From: Pseudomonadales bacterium
GTDB taxonomy: Bacteria; Pseudomonadota; Gammaproteobacteria; Pseudomonadales; Pseudohongiellaceae
NCBI GenBank assembly: GCA_024234365.1
Contig: JACKOK010000002.1
Span: 569,637 to 633,636 of the forward strand
DNA: 64,000 nt
Direction of reading: 5' to 3'
A model generated the notes under the pieces. That model ran no database searches. It was not told the origin of the DNA and saw nothing but the letters and a program-made list of their open reading frames with translations. Numbering within the stretch: position 1 is the first letter of the stretch; the number at the start of each line of letters is the position of its first letter. Made by a program: the position numbers and the translations under genes. Positions 1 to 9,429 of the stretch are shown here, piece by piece.

Positions 1-2113
1 GAATGCCGTGGAGATCAGCGTTGCCCTGCTACCGGAGGCGGGAACGGTGTTCGCGGTAGAGCCCCTGCTGGCCCTGGCAGACCTCAATCGCGAGTTCCGT
101 CAGTTGCCGGGCGCGGTGGCGATGAACTCCATCCTGCAATGGCAGTCCCCCTTTGGCGATTTTTCTCTCTTCCCCCGTGTGCTGACTGCCGAGAATATTC
201 CCGACCGGGAAGCCATTGCCTCCGCACGGGAGCGGGTGCGTCAGGACCCGTTTCTGTTTGGCACTTATGTCTCCCCCGATGAGGCATTGGCGCTGGCCAC
301 CATCCGCCTGCACCCCCGTATGCGCGAGCGCGAGGAGCGCGCCGCTTTGGTGGCGGCGGCAAATGCACTGCGGGATTCCCTGCAGGAACGCTATCCGCAG
401 ATCCGTTTTCTGTTGAACAGCGAGGCGCATTACGAGCAATCCAATCGTCAGGCCATGCTGGACGATCTGCGCTATCTGCTGCCACTTGTTTTTCTGTTGT
501 GCACGGCGCTGATCTGCTACAGCTTCCGTTCCCTGTTGCTTGGCGCCAGCATCCTGCTGGTGGCGCTTTTGAGCGTGCTGATGACCGTTGGCACCCTGGC
601 CTGGCTGCGCTGGTCCTTCAATACGATTTCCGTCATGGCCCCTCTGCTGGTGGTGACCATTGCCGTGGCAGACAGCGTGCATATCGTGTCGCTGTTTCGC
701 CAACATGTGCTGCGTGGGGAGAGTGCACAGGAGGCCATGCGCGCCAGCCTGCGCATCAATCTGCGCCCCATCACCCTGGCCACCGTCACCACCTTCATCG
801 GTTTTGCTGCCCTCAATCTGGCGTCCTCGCCTGCGGTTTCCTCCTTTGGCACGGTGGTGGCGGTCGGGGTCGGCTTTGCCTATTTCCTGACGCTCGGCCT
901 GTTGCCTGCGCTGATTCTGCTGTTGCCACCGATTCGCAACCCAGGCAGTGGTGATATGCACTTGATTCCCTCGCTTTTGCGGGCTTGCGAGTCACTGGCG
1001 TTGCGGCACGGGCGTGCTCTGCTGTGGGGAGTCACGGGGCTGGGGCTGTTGTGCCTCGTGCTGAGTTTTCGCAACAGCACCGACTTCAACCGGGACAGCT
1101 TCATCAGCGCGGATTCGCCGCTGCACGACTACTACGCGGCCATGCAGGCGCATATGGAGCGTGGCACGCCCCTGAGCTTCGGTATCGAGGTGACTGAGGA
1201 GTTTGGGCTGGTATCACCGGAGATGCTGCGCCGGGTGGATGAGTTTTCCGCCTGGCTGCGGGAGCAGGAGGGGGTGCAGGGAGTGGCCAGCCTGGTGGAG
1301 GTGGTCAAGACCGTGCACCAGATCATGCGGGATGATGTCCCCGAAGCCTATGTCATTCCCGACAGCGAGGCCGAAATTGAGGATGCCCTGTTCAATTACA
1401 CCGTTGCGCAGGTGCGGGACTTCAGTATCGATACCCTGGCCAATGAGGACTTTACCTTGATGCGGCTGTTCGTGGCTGTGGACATCGACAGCAATCAGGC
1501 GCTGCTGGCCCTGAGTGAGCGTATCGATACGCAGTTTGCGCAGCGTTTTCCCGATGCCCGCCTGTTGCACGGCAGTGCCACGCTGTTGTTTGCGCGTATG
1601 GACCATGCCGTCACGGTGGAGTTGTTGCAGGGCTATGGTCTGAGCCTGGCGCTGATCACCCTGACCCTGGTGCTGGGCATGGGCAGTCTGTATTACGGCG
1701 TGCTCAGCATGGTGCCAAACCTGTTGCCGGCCGTGCTCGTGTTCGGCGCCTGGGGGCTGTTTGTCGGGCGCCTGGACCCCTTCGTGATGATGCTGTTCAG
1801 TATCAGTATTGGCCTGGTGGTGGATGACACCGTGCACATGCTCAGCACCTATCACAGTGCGCGGCGTGAGGGGCTGGAGCCAGAGGCCGCGATTTCCCGT
1901 GCCCTGCATCGTGCCGGGCCTGCTCTGATCATTACCACGGCCGTGCTGGCCCTGGGCACCTGCGTGCTGATTGCGGCGAGTACCCTGTATTTTCAGCAGG
2001 CGGCTACCCTGCTGGTGCCCATTGTGGTGGTGGCCTTGTTGCTGGACATCAGCTTCTTCCCCGCCCTGCTCCTGCGGGTTGATCGCAGGCAGGAAAGAGT
2101 GCGCAGCGGTTGA
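1..2113 (+). CDS. RND-superfamily exporter (MMPL/COG1033-like), 5'-truncated
   Basis: Inner-membrane RND-family transporter, cut by the window edge: the frame is open from base 2 and the first GTG (8) is probably internal. About 700 residues are visible. The visible part starts in the first periplasmic domain and runs into a membrane block (about residues 155-305). A second periplasmic domain (about 340-530) and a second membrane block (about 545-690) follow. Both membrane blocks carry the family's acidic motif, ADSVHIVSLF in the first half and VDDTVHMLSTYH in the second, as in 'predicted exporters of the RND superfamily'. No adaptor or outer-membrane partner is visible, so it is unlikely to be a multidrug pump of the AcrB type. 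Substrate unknown; lipids or hopanoids are possible for this family. The downstream DUF4159 gene is co-directional. Confidence 0.85.
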   Translation, partial: NAVEISVALLPEAGTVFAVEPLLALADLNREFRQLPGAVAMNSILQWQSPFGDFSLFPRVLTAENIPDREAIASARERVRQDPFLFGTYVSPDEALALATIRLHPRMREREERAALVAAANALRDSLQERYPQIRFLLNSEAHYEQSNRQAMLDDLRYLLPLVFLLCTALICYSFRSLLLGASILLVALLSVLMTVGTLAWLRWSFNTISVMAPLLVVTIAVADSVHIVSLFRQHVLRGESAQEAMRASLRINLRPITLATVTTFIGFAALNLASSPAVSSFGTVVAVGVGFAYFLTLGLLPALILLLPPIRNPGSGDMHLIPSLLRACESLALRHGRALLWGVTGLGLLCLVLSFRNSTDFNRDSFISADSPLHDYYAAMQAHMERGTPLSFGIEVTEEFGLVSPEMLRRVDEFSAWLREQEGVQGVASLVEVVKTVHQIMRDDVPEAYVIPDSEAEIEDALFNYTVAQVRDFSIDTLANEDFTLMRLFVAVDIDSNQALLALSERIDTQFAQRFPDARLLHGSATLLFARMDHAVTVELLQGYGLSLALITLTLVLGMGSLYYGVLSMVPNLLPAVLVFGAWGLFVGRLDPFVMMLFSISIGLVVDDTVHMLSTYHSARREGLEPEAAISRALHRAGPALIITTAVLALGTCVLIAASTLYFQQAATLLVPIVVVALLLDISFFPALLLRVDRRQERVRSG

Positions 2114-2169
2114 GGCGGGCAGGGAAGATGGAGTTTAATAGCGGCCACCCCACAAAGAACGGGTTGCAC

Positions 2170-2943
2170 ATGCGACGATTTCTCATGAGCGCCGCGCTGG
2201 CCCTGCTTGCCAGCGCGGCGGCGACAGCACAAGGTCCGCTGGACGATATTGCCTACGATTCGGCGGGGGAGTTCAGTTTCGTGCGCGTGCAGTTCGACAC
2301 CTATGGGGGCGGAGGCGGTTTTCGCGGCTTTTTTGGTGGCGGCCAGCCCTGGTCCATCGACTTTCCGGATGCCGATGCAAACTTCCTGCGTGGGGTGTCC
2401 CGCCTCACCAATGTGCGGGTCATGCAGGACCCGATCGTGCTGCGCTTCGATGACGAGCGCATCTTTGATTACCCCTTCCTGTACATGCTGGAGGTCGGCC
2501 AGCAGGGCGGCATCAGCCTCAGCGAACTGGAGATCCACAATCTGCGCGAGTATCTGCTCAGAGGCGGGTTTCTGCTGATCGATGATTTCTGGGGGATGCG
2601 TCAGTGGGATGCCTTTGCCTCCTCTTTCTCCCAGGTTTTTCCGGACCGGGAAATCATCGAACTGAAACCCGATCACGAAATTTTCCATACCTATTACGAT
2701 CTCGACGGCCCGAAAATGATTCCGGCGCTGGGCCGCGATGACTCACGCGGAGAGCAGGGCATCGACGTTGCCAGCAACCACGCCATCCTGGATGACAATG
2801 GCCGTGTCATGGTGCTGATCAACTGGAATTCCGACATGGGCGATGGCTGGGAGCACACCTACCACCCCTACTATCCGACCCGCTATGCCAACACCGCCTA
2901 TCAACTCGGTATCAATTATCTGATCTATGCCATGACTCATTGA
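2170..2943 (+). CDS. Exported DUF4159-domain protein
   Basis: A 257-residue protein. The frame is open further upstream, but ATG 2170 is preferred because it starts a clear Sec signal peptide (MRRFLMSAALALLASAAATAQ). The mature part matches the DUF4159 pattern: FPDADANFLRGV near the N-terminus, then a Rossmann-like core with DYPFLYMLEVG, LREYLLRGGFLLIDDFWG and DHEIFHTYYDL, and a C-terminal DMGDGWEH segment. The family is uncharacterised and resembles glutamine-amidotransferase-like or periplasmic sensor folds. It follows the RND exporter by 56 bases and may be co-transcribed with it. It converges on nasA with a 33-base gap. Family call confident, function unknown. Confidence 0.8.
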   Translation: MRRFLMSAALALLASAAATAQGPLDDIAYDSAGEFSFVRVQFDTYGGGGGFRGFFGGGQPWSIDFPDADANFLRGVSRLTNVRVMQDPIVLRFDDERIFDYPFLYMLEVGQQGGISLSELEIHNLREYLLRGGFLLIDDFWGMRQWDAFASSFSQVFPDREIIELKPDHEIFHTYYDLDGPKMIPALGRDDSRGEQGIDVASNHAILDDNGRVMVLINWNSDMGDGWEHTYHPYYPTRYANTAYQLGINYLIYAMTH

Positions 2944-2976
2944 GGCATGACAGCGTTATTCAACGCGTTGATGCTC

Positions 2977-5634
2977 TCAATGCTGCCTGTTGAGAAGCTG
3001 TTCGAGCTCCGGGATGCAGGAGCCGCAGTTACTGCCGCAGCGCAGGCGTTTGCCCAGGGTTTCCACGGAATCCACACCTTCCCTGATGGCGTCGAGGATG
3101 GCCTGTTCACTGACCCGGAAGCAGCTGCAGATGATGCGTTGAGTGCCGATTTCGTGGCTCTCCTGACGAGCCAGCAGGCGCCAGGATTGTTCACCTACCG
3201 TGTGCTGCAGCAGGGTCTGCAACCACTGGGTATCTGGCAGGCCGCTCCTGCGGGGGCTGATGAACACGGCGAACTGAATCTGTGCCTCATGGCACAGCAG
3301 GGCCCGGTAGCTGCCGCTGATGGAGTTGGAGAGTTCAATCTTTTCCAGTACCGGGTCGAGACCGGTGCGCCATGCCTGCAGCCCATCGTTTGCATCCTCG
3401 TCGAGACCGGCAATCAGAGTGATATGGCCACCGGCCACCGGGGTACGCACCCAGTAGCGGAAGTGACGGGTGTCCAGTGGTTCCCGGCTGAGCACGGCCG
3501 CCCACTGTCGTACCGGGACCGGCCTGAAGCCGATGCGTGCGAATTTGCTCTCGGGTTGACCGGACACCGGGTCGGTGACGGCATCGATCAGGCTGGCGAT
3601 GCGGCCATCCGAGGCGAACTGTTCGTTCCAGTGAATCGGAGCGAAGGTCTCTCCGTCACGCAGGCCTGGATCAATGCTGGCCTGCATCAACAGCTTGCGG
3701 GTGCCGCTGCGGGCCGTGTGGGCATGAACTCTGAGCAGATCGCCGGTGTGAATACCCAGGCTCTGGGCATCGCGTGGGTTCAGTGCCAGCGTTGGCGCAT
3801 CCGTGTGAGCCAGCAGACGTGGTGAACGGCCCGTGCGGGTCATGGTATGCCACTGGTCGCGGATGCGTCCGGTGTTGAGCACGAAAGGCGTATCGAGCTG
3901 AGTCTTCCGTTCGGGTAGCACAGGCGTGGCACTCACGAAACGGGCCCGACCGGTGGGCGTAAAAAAACGGCCATCCGTAAACAGGCGGGCAGTGCCTTGC
4001 GGGTGCGCTGCGTTGACAGGCCACTGCAATGGGGGCAGTGCATCGTAGGCGGATGTTTCCAGTGTCGCCAGGGCGCTGATATCGAAGGCGCGTGAACCGT
4101 GGTTCTCGAAGCCGGAGAGCGCGGCGTGTTCGGCAAATATCTGCGCGGGATGGCTATAGGCAAAGGCATCGGCATAGCCCAGCCGCCGAGCCACTTCGCA
4201 CACAATCCACCAGTCCGGTTTTGCCTCGCCCATGCACGGCAGCAGGGCACGCTGGCGCGAGATGCGGCGCTCGGAATTGGTGACAGTGCCATCCTTTTCG
4301 CCCCAACCGGCCGCAGGCAGCAGGACATCGGCAAAGGCTGTTGTGTCGGTATCGGCGATGCAGTCGGATACGATGAGCAGTTCGCACTGCTTCAGGGCCT
4401 GCCGCACCCGTTCCGAATCCGGCAGGCTGACCACGGGATTGGTGGCCATGATCCACACGGCCTTCACCCGGCCCTCGGCGATGCTCTCGAACAGCTCGAC
4501 AGCCTTCAGGCCCGGTTTCGTCGCGATGTTTGCGGCCTTCCAGAAACGGGAGACGCGTTCCACGTTGGCGGGGTCGAAGTCCATGTGGGCGGCGAGCTGA
4601 TTGGCAAGCCCGCCCACCTCCCGTCCGCCCATGGCATTGGGCTGGCCGGTGATGGAGAAGGGCCCCATGCCGGGTTTACCGATCCTGCCTGTGGCCAGAT
4701 GACAATTGATGATGGCATTGCATTTGTCTGTGCCCGTGGCGGACTGATTGATGCCCTGGGAGTAGAAGGTGACGGTTTTTGCCGTGCGGGCAAACCAGCC
4801 GAAGAACTGTTCCAGTTGGCCGGTATCCAGACCGGTATGACGGGCGGTGGCCTCCACATCGAAGGGGGCGCACGCACGCAGAGCCTCGTCGAAGCCCTCC
4901 GTATGCGCCTCGATGTAGGCCGCATCCAGGGCCTGGCGCCGGTGCAGATCATGCAGCAGTCCCTGAAAAAGAAAGGCATCCGACCCGGGGGACGGGACGA
5001 GATGAAGATCGGCAATTTCACAGGTGGCTGTTCGACGGGGGTCGATGACCACGATGCGCATGGCCGGATTTTTTTTGCGTGCGGCGCTGATGCGCTGATA
5101 CAGGATCGGGTGTGTCCACGCCGCATTGGAGCCGACCATCACCAGCAGATCGCAGCATTCCAGGTCCTCGTAGCTGCAGGGCACGGCGTCCGCCCCGAAG
5201 GCCCGCTTGTAGCCCGCCACGGCGGAGGCCATGCACAGACGGGAATTGGTATCGACATTGGCGCTGCCGATGAAGCCTTTCATGAGCTTGTTGGCAACGT
5301 AGTAGTCTTCGCTCAGCAACTGGCCCGAGAGATAGAAGGCCACGGCATCGGGGCCATGACGCGTGATGATGTCGCGCAAGCCTGCCGCAACGTGATCGAG
5401 AGCCGTGGTCCAGTCCGTGCGCACGCCGCCGATGCGCGGGTGCAACAGGCGCCCCTGCTCGCCAAGGGTGTCATTCAATGCGGAGCCCTTCACGCATAAT
5501 CTGCCTCGGTTGGCCGGGTGTAGCGGGTCTCCAGCAACGGCAGTCAGGGTGTCGCCTATCAGCGTCGCCTCGACGCCACAGCCCACGCCGCAGTAGGGGC
5601 AGGTTGTCCGGGCAGTGCTGACGAGTGCATTCAT
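2977..5634 (-). CDS. nasA: Assimilatory nitrate reductase, catalytic subunit with C-terminal BFD-like domain
   Basis: Molybdopterin-guanine-dinucleotide enzyme reducing nitrate to nitrite in the cytoplasm; 885 residues. The N-terminal [4Fe-4S] ligands are visible (C12, C15, C19, C47; CPYCGVGC...GRLCVKG). The molybdopterin oxidoreductase body follows, with SNAAWTHPILYQR, YSQGINQSATGTDKCNAIIN and the C-terminal dinucleotide-binding region (QWHTMTRTGRSPRL). Residues about 833-883 form a BFD-like [2Fe-2S] domain (ICSCFRVSE...CGSNCGSC). This fusion is typical of NasA enzymes without a separate electron-transfer subunit. There is no Tat signal, consistent with the assimilatory class. It is the last gene of the nrtABD-nirBD-nasA operon, and its ATG overlaps the nirD stop by 4 bases (ATGA). 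Confidence 0.95.
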   Translation of the reverse strand: MNALVSTARTTCPYCGVGCGVEATLIGDTLTAVAGDPLHPANRGRLCVKGSALNDTLGEQGRLLHPRIGGVRTDWTTALDHVAAGLRDIITRHGPDAVAFYLSGQLLSEDYYVANKLMKGFIGSANVDTNSRLCMASAVAGYKRAFGADAVPCSYEDLECCDLLVMVGSNAAWTHPILYQRISAARKKNPAMRIVVIDPRRTATCEIADLHLVPSPGSDAFLFQGLLHDLHRRQALDAAYIEAHTEGFDEALRACAPFDVEATARHTGLDTGQLEQFFGWFARTAKTVTFYSQGINQSATGTDKCNAIINCHLATGRIGKPGMGPFSITGQPNAMGGREVGGLANQLAAHMDFDPANVERVSRFWKAANIATKPGLKAVELFESIAEGRVKAVWIMATNPVVSLPDSERVRQALKQCELLIVSDCIADTDTTAFADVLLPAAGWGEKDGTVTNSERRISRQRALLPCMGEAKPDWWIVCEVARRLGYADAFAYSHPAQIFAEHAALSGFENHGSRAFDISALATLETSAYDALPPLQWPVNAAHPQGTARLFTDGRFFTPTGRARFVSATPVLPERKTQLDTPFVLNTGRIRDQWHTMTRTGRSPRLLAHTDAPTLALNPRDAQSLGIHTGDLLRVHAHTARSGTRKLLMQASIDPGLRDGETFAPIHWNEQFASDGRIASLIDAVTDPVSGQPESKFARIGFRPVPVRQWAAVLSREPLDTRHFRYWVRTPVAGGHITLIAGLDEDANDGLQAWRTGLDPVLEKIELSNSISGSYRALLCHEAQIQFAVFISPRRSGLPDTQWLQTLLQHTVGEQSWRLLARQESHEIGTQRIICSCFRVSEQAILDAIREGVDSVETLGKRLRCGSNCGSCIPELEQLLNRQH

Positions 5635-6020
5635 GCGTTTTTGTATTCCTGGGTTTTCAGGTTTGAACTGCGAAGGGTAACGATTACGGTGTCATCTTCA
5701 AGCCATATCTCGTAGGTGGGCAGGCTCACGTCTTCCTCCTCCAGGCAGCGACCGGTGCGCAGGCTGAAGTGTTGTTTGTAGAGAGGAGAGGCCACCACCA
5801 GCTCGCCATTGAGGTCGCCGACGATTCCGCGGTAGAGCACATTGGCCCTGCCCAGCGGATCCCAGTTCTGCAGGGCGTAGAGTGCAGGGGTTTCTCCGGG
5901 CAGATAAAAGACGGCGACCTGCACACCGTCGATCAGTGCGCAGACGCCGGCGTTGTCGAGCAGCTCACGGCGTGGGAAACGTATTTCGGCAGGGTTTGGG
6001 GAAGGGCTTGGTGACATCAT
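5631..6020 (-). CDS. nirD: Nitrite reductase [NAD(P)H] small subunit
   Basis: A 129-residue NirD-like Rieske-fold protein that lacks the Rieske Cys/His ligands, as expected for NirD. Visible family features are the stretch VQVAVFYLPGETPALYALQN, DPLGRANVLYRGIVGDLNGE, and the terminal YEIWLEDDTVIVTLR. It partners NirB in reducing nitrite to ammonium. It starts 21 bases after the nirB stop, and its stop overlaps the nasA ATG. This overlap makes translational coupling likely. Confidence 0.93.
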   Translation of the reverse strand: MMSPSPSPNPAEIRFPRRELLDNAGVCALIDGVQVAVFYLPGETPALYALQNWDPLGRANVLYRGIVGDLNGELVVASPLYKQHFSLRTGRCLEEEDVSLPTYEIWLEDDTVIVTLRSSNLKTQEYKNA

Positions 6021-6041
6021 GAATACCGTCCTGAATCCGTG

Positions 6042-8570
6042 TTAACTGAGTGCCATGTCGCGTTCTTCTTCTCGCGCAGGACGGGGTTGTCCGCGTTCCT
6101 GTACAAAGACCACATGGGTATCCTCGTCCCCGCTGTTGACGAATTGCCGGAAGCGCTGCAGTTTTTCCGGGTCCTCCAGTGTGGTTTTCCATTCGCATTG
6201 ATAGGTGTCCAGCAGCAGAGCCATCTGCGCCTCCAGCTCATCGCAGATGCCCAGTCTGTCGTCGAGGATGACCTCGCGCAGATAGTCCAGCCCCCCTTCG
6301 AGATTGTTCAGCCACACGGAGGTGCGCTGCAGGCGGTCTGCCGTGCGGATGTAAAACATCAGGAAGCGATCGATGGTGCGGATCAGGGTCTCGTCGTCGA
6401 GATCGGTGGCGAACAGATCGGCATGGCGGGGGCGCATGCCGCCGTTGCCGCAGACATAGAGGTTCCAGCCGTTCTCGGTGGCAATCACGCCGAAATCCTT
6501 GGACTGAGCCTCGGCACACTCCCGGGTGCAGCCGGAGACGGCGGATTTGATCTTGTGGGGCGAGCGTATGCCCTTGTAGCGGTTCTCGATCCGGATGGCC
6601 ATGCCCACGCTGTCCTGCACCCCATAGCGGCACCAGGTGCTGCCGACGCAGGATTTGACGGTGCGCAATGCCTTGCCGTAGGCGTGCCCGGTCTCGAATC
6701 CCGCGTCCACCAGCTCACGCCAGATCGCAGGCAGTTGATTCACGCGCGCGCCGAACAGGTCGATGCGCTGGCCTCCGGTGATCTTGGTGTACAGGCTGTA
6801 TTTCTTTGCGACCTCGCCGATGACGATCAGCTTCTCGGGGGTAATCTCGCCGCCCGGGATGCGGGGCACGATGGAATAGCTACCGTCTTTCTGCATATTG
6901 GCCAGGAAGGTGTCGTTGGTGTCCTGCAGGCTGGCATGCTCCTTTGCGAGCACATAGTCGTTCCACAGCGAGGCGAGAATGGAAGCGATAGTCGGTTTGC
7001 AGACATCGCAGCCGTGTCCCTTGCCGTGTTTGTCCAGAACTGCCGCGAAATTCTTCAGCTCTCCCACGCGAATCTGGTGGTAAAGCTCCTGACGGGAGAA
7101 GGCGAAGTGTTCGCACAGATGGTTGTTGATCTCTACGCCCCGGGCCGCCAGTTCTTCATCCACGGTGGATTTCAGCAAGGCGGCGCAGCCACCGCAGCCG
7201 GTGCTGGCCTTGGTTGCCGCCTTCACGTCCGCCACGCTGCAGCAGCCGCCGTCGATGGCCGCTACAATGGCGCCCTTGGTCACATTCAGGCAGGAACAGA
7301 TGGTGGCCGTCAGCGGCAGGCTCATGTTCGAAAGCAGGGGAGGCGCGCCGGAATCCGCAGGCAGAATCAGCGCCTCGGGGTTGGCCGGCAGCTCCATGTC
7401 GTTCAGGTAGAGTTGCAGCAGGGTGTCGTAATCGCTGCAGTCGCCTACCAGCACGGCACCCAGCAGTTTCTTGCCGTCCGGGCTCACCACGATGCGCTTG
7501 TAGACCCGTTCCCGGTCATTGGCATACAGGAAAATGGCCGGTGCCTGGCCATCCGCCAGGGGCTTGCCATGGGAGTCACCAATGGAGCCAACGTCGATGC
7601 CAAGCAGTTTGAGCTTGGTGCTCATGTCTGCGCCCTTGAACGACAGTGGTGCATTGCCCAACTGGCTGATGGCAGCGTCTGCCATGCGGTAGCCGGGGGC
7701 CACCAGGCCGTAGATGCGCCCCCCGAACAATGCACATTCGCCGATGGCGAAGATGTCCGAATCGCTGGTGCGGCAGTGATAATCGATGGTGATGCCACCG
7801 CGTTCGCCGACCTGCAGGCCAGCGTCCCGGGCGAGTTGGTCATTGGGGCGAATGCCGGCAGAGAAGACAATGAGATCCGTCTCCAGCACACTGCCATCGG
7901 CAAATTCCATGCGCAGATTGTGTGCATCGCCCGGCACGATTTTTTGTGTGGCCTTGCTGGTGTGTACGTGTACGCCCAGCTCTTCGATCATGCTGCGCAG
8001 CATGCCACTGCCGCCATTGTCCAGCTGCACGCCCATCAGCCCCGGCGCAAATTCGACAACATGGGTGTCCAGCCCCAGGTTCCTGAGGGCATTGGCGCAC
8101 TCCAGTCCGAGCAAGCCTCCGCCGACCACGACACCGACGCGCCCCTTGCTGGCGTGCGCACGGATCTCACCCAGATCGTCGATGGTGCGATAGGTGAGGC
8201 AGCCCGGCAGGTCCGCCCCCGGCACGGGGGGCACGAAGGGGTAGGAACCGGTGGCGAGCACCAGTTTGTCGTAGGCGAAACGCCGCCCCAGGCTGGTAAT
8301 GACTTCCTTTGCCTCGCGATCAATTTTTTCCACCGGTTCGCCGAGGCAGGCTTTTATTCCCAGGCTTTCGTAGTGTGCCCGTGAGCTAAGCGCCAGGTCT
8401 TCCGGGTTTTTGCCGCTGAAGACCTCGGACAGATGCACACGGTCATAGGCGGGGCGTGGCTCGGCTCCGATCACAGTGATGTTGTAGCCTGCCTGCTGCG
8501 CCGCGAGTTGATCTACATAGTAGTGCCCCACCATGCCATTGCCGACAACGACGATGTTCTTTTTGCTCAT
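6042..8570 (-). CDS. nirB: Nitrite reductase [NAD(P)H] large subunit
   Basis: Cytoplasmic assimilatory nitrite reductase, 842 residues, the usual length. The N-terminal FAD/NAD(P)H domain starts IVVVGNGMVGHYYVDQL. A second dinucleotide-binding motif follows (VGVVVGGGLLGLECANAL). A BFD-like [2Fe-2S] domain lies at about 420-470 (ICSCLNVTKG...TGCGGC). The sirohaem/[4Fe-4S] domain has its cysteines in CVGSTWC (about 640) and GCTRECAEAQ (about 680). It delivers six electrons from NAD(P)H to nitrite. It sits between the nitrate transporter genes and nirD-nasA. The start is the ATG at 8570, preceded by a GAGGTAAG-type ribosome site. Sirohaem synthesis genes are not in the window. Confidence 0.96.
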   Translation of the reverse strand: MSKKNIVVVGNGMVGHYYVDQLAAQQAGYNITVIGAEPRPAYDRVHLSEVFSGKNPEDLALSSRAHYESLGIKACLGEPVEKIDREAKEVITSLGRRFAYDKLVLATGSYPFVPPVPGADLPGCLTYRTIDDLGEIRAHASKGRVGVVVGGGLLGLECANALRNLGLDTHVVEFAPGLMGVQLDNGGSGMLRSMIEELGVHVHTSKATQKIVPGDAHNLRMEFADGSVLETDLIVFSAGIRPNDQLARDAGLQVGERGGITIDYHCRTSDSDIFAIGECALFGGRIYGLVAPGYRMADAAISQLGNAPLSFKGADMSTKLKLLGIDVGSIGDSHGKPLADGQAPAIFLYANDRERVYKRIVVSPDGKKLLGAVLVGDCSDYDTLLQLYLNDMELPANPEALILPADSGAPPLLSNMSLPLTATICSCLNVTKGAIVAAIDGGCCSVADVKAATKASTGCGGCAALLKSTVDEELAARGVEINNHLCEHFAFSRQELYHQIRVGELKNFAAVLDKHGKGHGCDVCKPTIASILASLWNDYVLAKEHASLQDTNDTFLANMQKDGSYSIVPRIPGGEITPEKLIVIGEVAKKYSLYTKITGGQRIDLFGARVNQLPAIWRELVDAGFETGHAYGKALRTVKSCVGSTWCRYGVQDSVGMAIRIENRYKGIRSPHKIKSAVSGCTRECAEAQSKDFGVIATENGWNLYVCGNGGMRPRHADLFATDLDDETLIRTIDRFLMFYIRTADRLQRTSVWLNNLEGGLDYLREVILDDRLGICDELEAQMALLLDTYQCEWKTTLEDPEKLQRFRQFVNSGDEDTHVVFVQERGQPRPAREEERDMALS

Positions 8571-8605
8571 GTTCAGTCTTACCTCCTGCTCGGGGCTCTT
8601 GGGTC

Positions 8606-9406
8606 TCAGGCGGCCGCAGCGCCGGGAAATTTGTGCTTGTCGTAGAGGAACTGCAGCACCTGCTGGCGGGCATGCACGAAATCCGGATCTTCCGCCAGGG
8701 CCAGGCGTTTGCGTGGGCGTGGCAGGGTCACGGGCATGATTTCCCCGATGGTGGCGGCGGGGCCATTGCTCATCATGACGATGCGATCGGACAGCAGTAC
8801 GGCCTCATCGACATCATGGGTGATCATGATGACGGTGGTGCCAAGGCTGGCGTGGATCTCCATCAGGGAATCCTGCAGATGAGCGCGGGTGAGGGCATCC
8901 AGGGCGCCAAAGGGTTCGTCCATCAGCAGCACCTTGGGTTGCATGGCCAGGCAGCGGGCGATACCGACCCGCTGCTTCATGCCGCCGGAAATCTCGTGCG
9001 GGCGCTTGTCACGCGCGTGAGAGATATGCACCAGCTCGAGATGATGCTCGACCCATTCGCGCATTTCCGCCCGGGTCTTTTGCCCGCGGAAGACCTGCTG
9101 TACGCCCAGTGCCACGTTCTCGTAGACGCTGAGCCAGGGCAACAGGGCGTGGTTCTGGAAGACAACGGCGCGGTCTGGCCCCGGCCCGGCGATTTCCCGG
9201 CCATCGAGGATGACACCGCCTTCAGTAGCGGAGTAAAGCCCGGCGACAATATTGAGCACGGTGGATTTGCCACAACCGGAATGCCCGATCAGGGAAATGA
9301 ATTCACCCTTGGCGATTTTCAGATTCACCTGCTGCAGGGCGCGGAAGGGCCCGCTTCCGGTGTTGAACTCGATGCCGACATTGCACAGTTCCAGATAAGC
9401 TTGCAT
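8606..9406 (-). CDS. nrtD: Nitrate ABC transporter, ATP-binding protein
   Basis: A 266-residue ABC ATPase of the nitrate/taurine class. The frame is open far upstream into nrtB, but the protein starts at ATG 9406 (MQAYLELCNVGIEFNTG), preceded by AGGAGAG. Walker A is GHSGCGKST, the Q-loop region follows (AVVFQNHALLPWL), the signature is ISGGMKQRVGIA, and Walker B is VLLMDEPFGALDA. The switch histidine is in MITHDVDEA. It energises uptake through NrtB with NrtA as the binding protein. It lies 23 bases after nrtB. It is a single-domain ATPase, unlike cyanobacterial NrtC, which carries a fused binding domain. Confidence 0.93.
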   Translation of the reverse strand: MQAYLELCNVGIEFNTGSGPFRALQQVNLKIAKGEFISLIGHSGCGKSTVLNIVAGLYSATEGGVILDGREIAGPGPDRAVVFQNHALLPWLSVYENVALGVQQVFRGQKTRAEMREWVEHHLELVHISHARDKRPHEISGGMKQRVGIARCLAMQPKVLLMDEPFGALDALTRAHLQDSLMEIHASLGTTVIMITHDVDEAVLLSDRIVMMSNGPAATIGEIMPVTLPRPRKRLALAEDPDFVHARQQVLQFLYDKHKFPGAAAA

Positions 9407-9429
9407 GGTTCTCTCCTGACGTTGTCGAT

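Noticed and set aside
6039..8384. A 781-codon open frame on the plus strand opposite nirB
   Set aside because: It is the antisense shadow of the GC-rich nirB gene and has no domain pattern; nirB is unambiguous.
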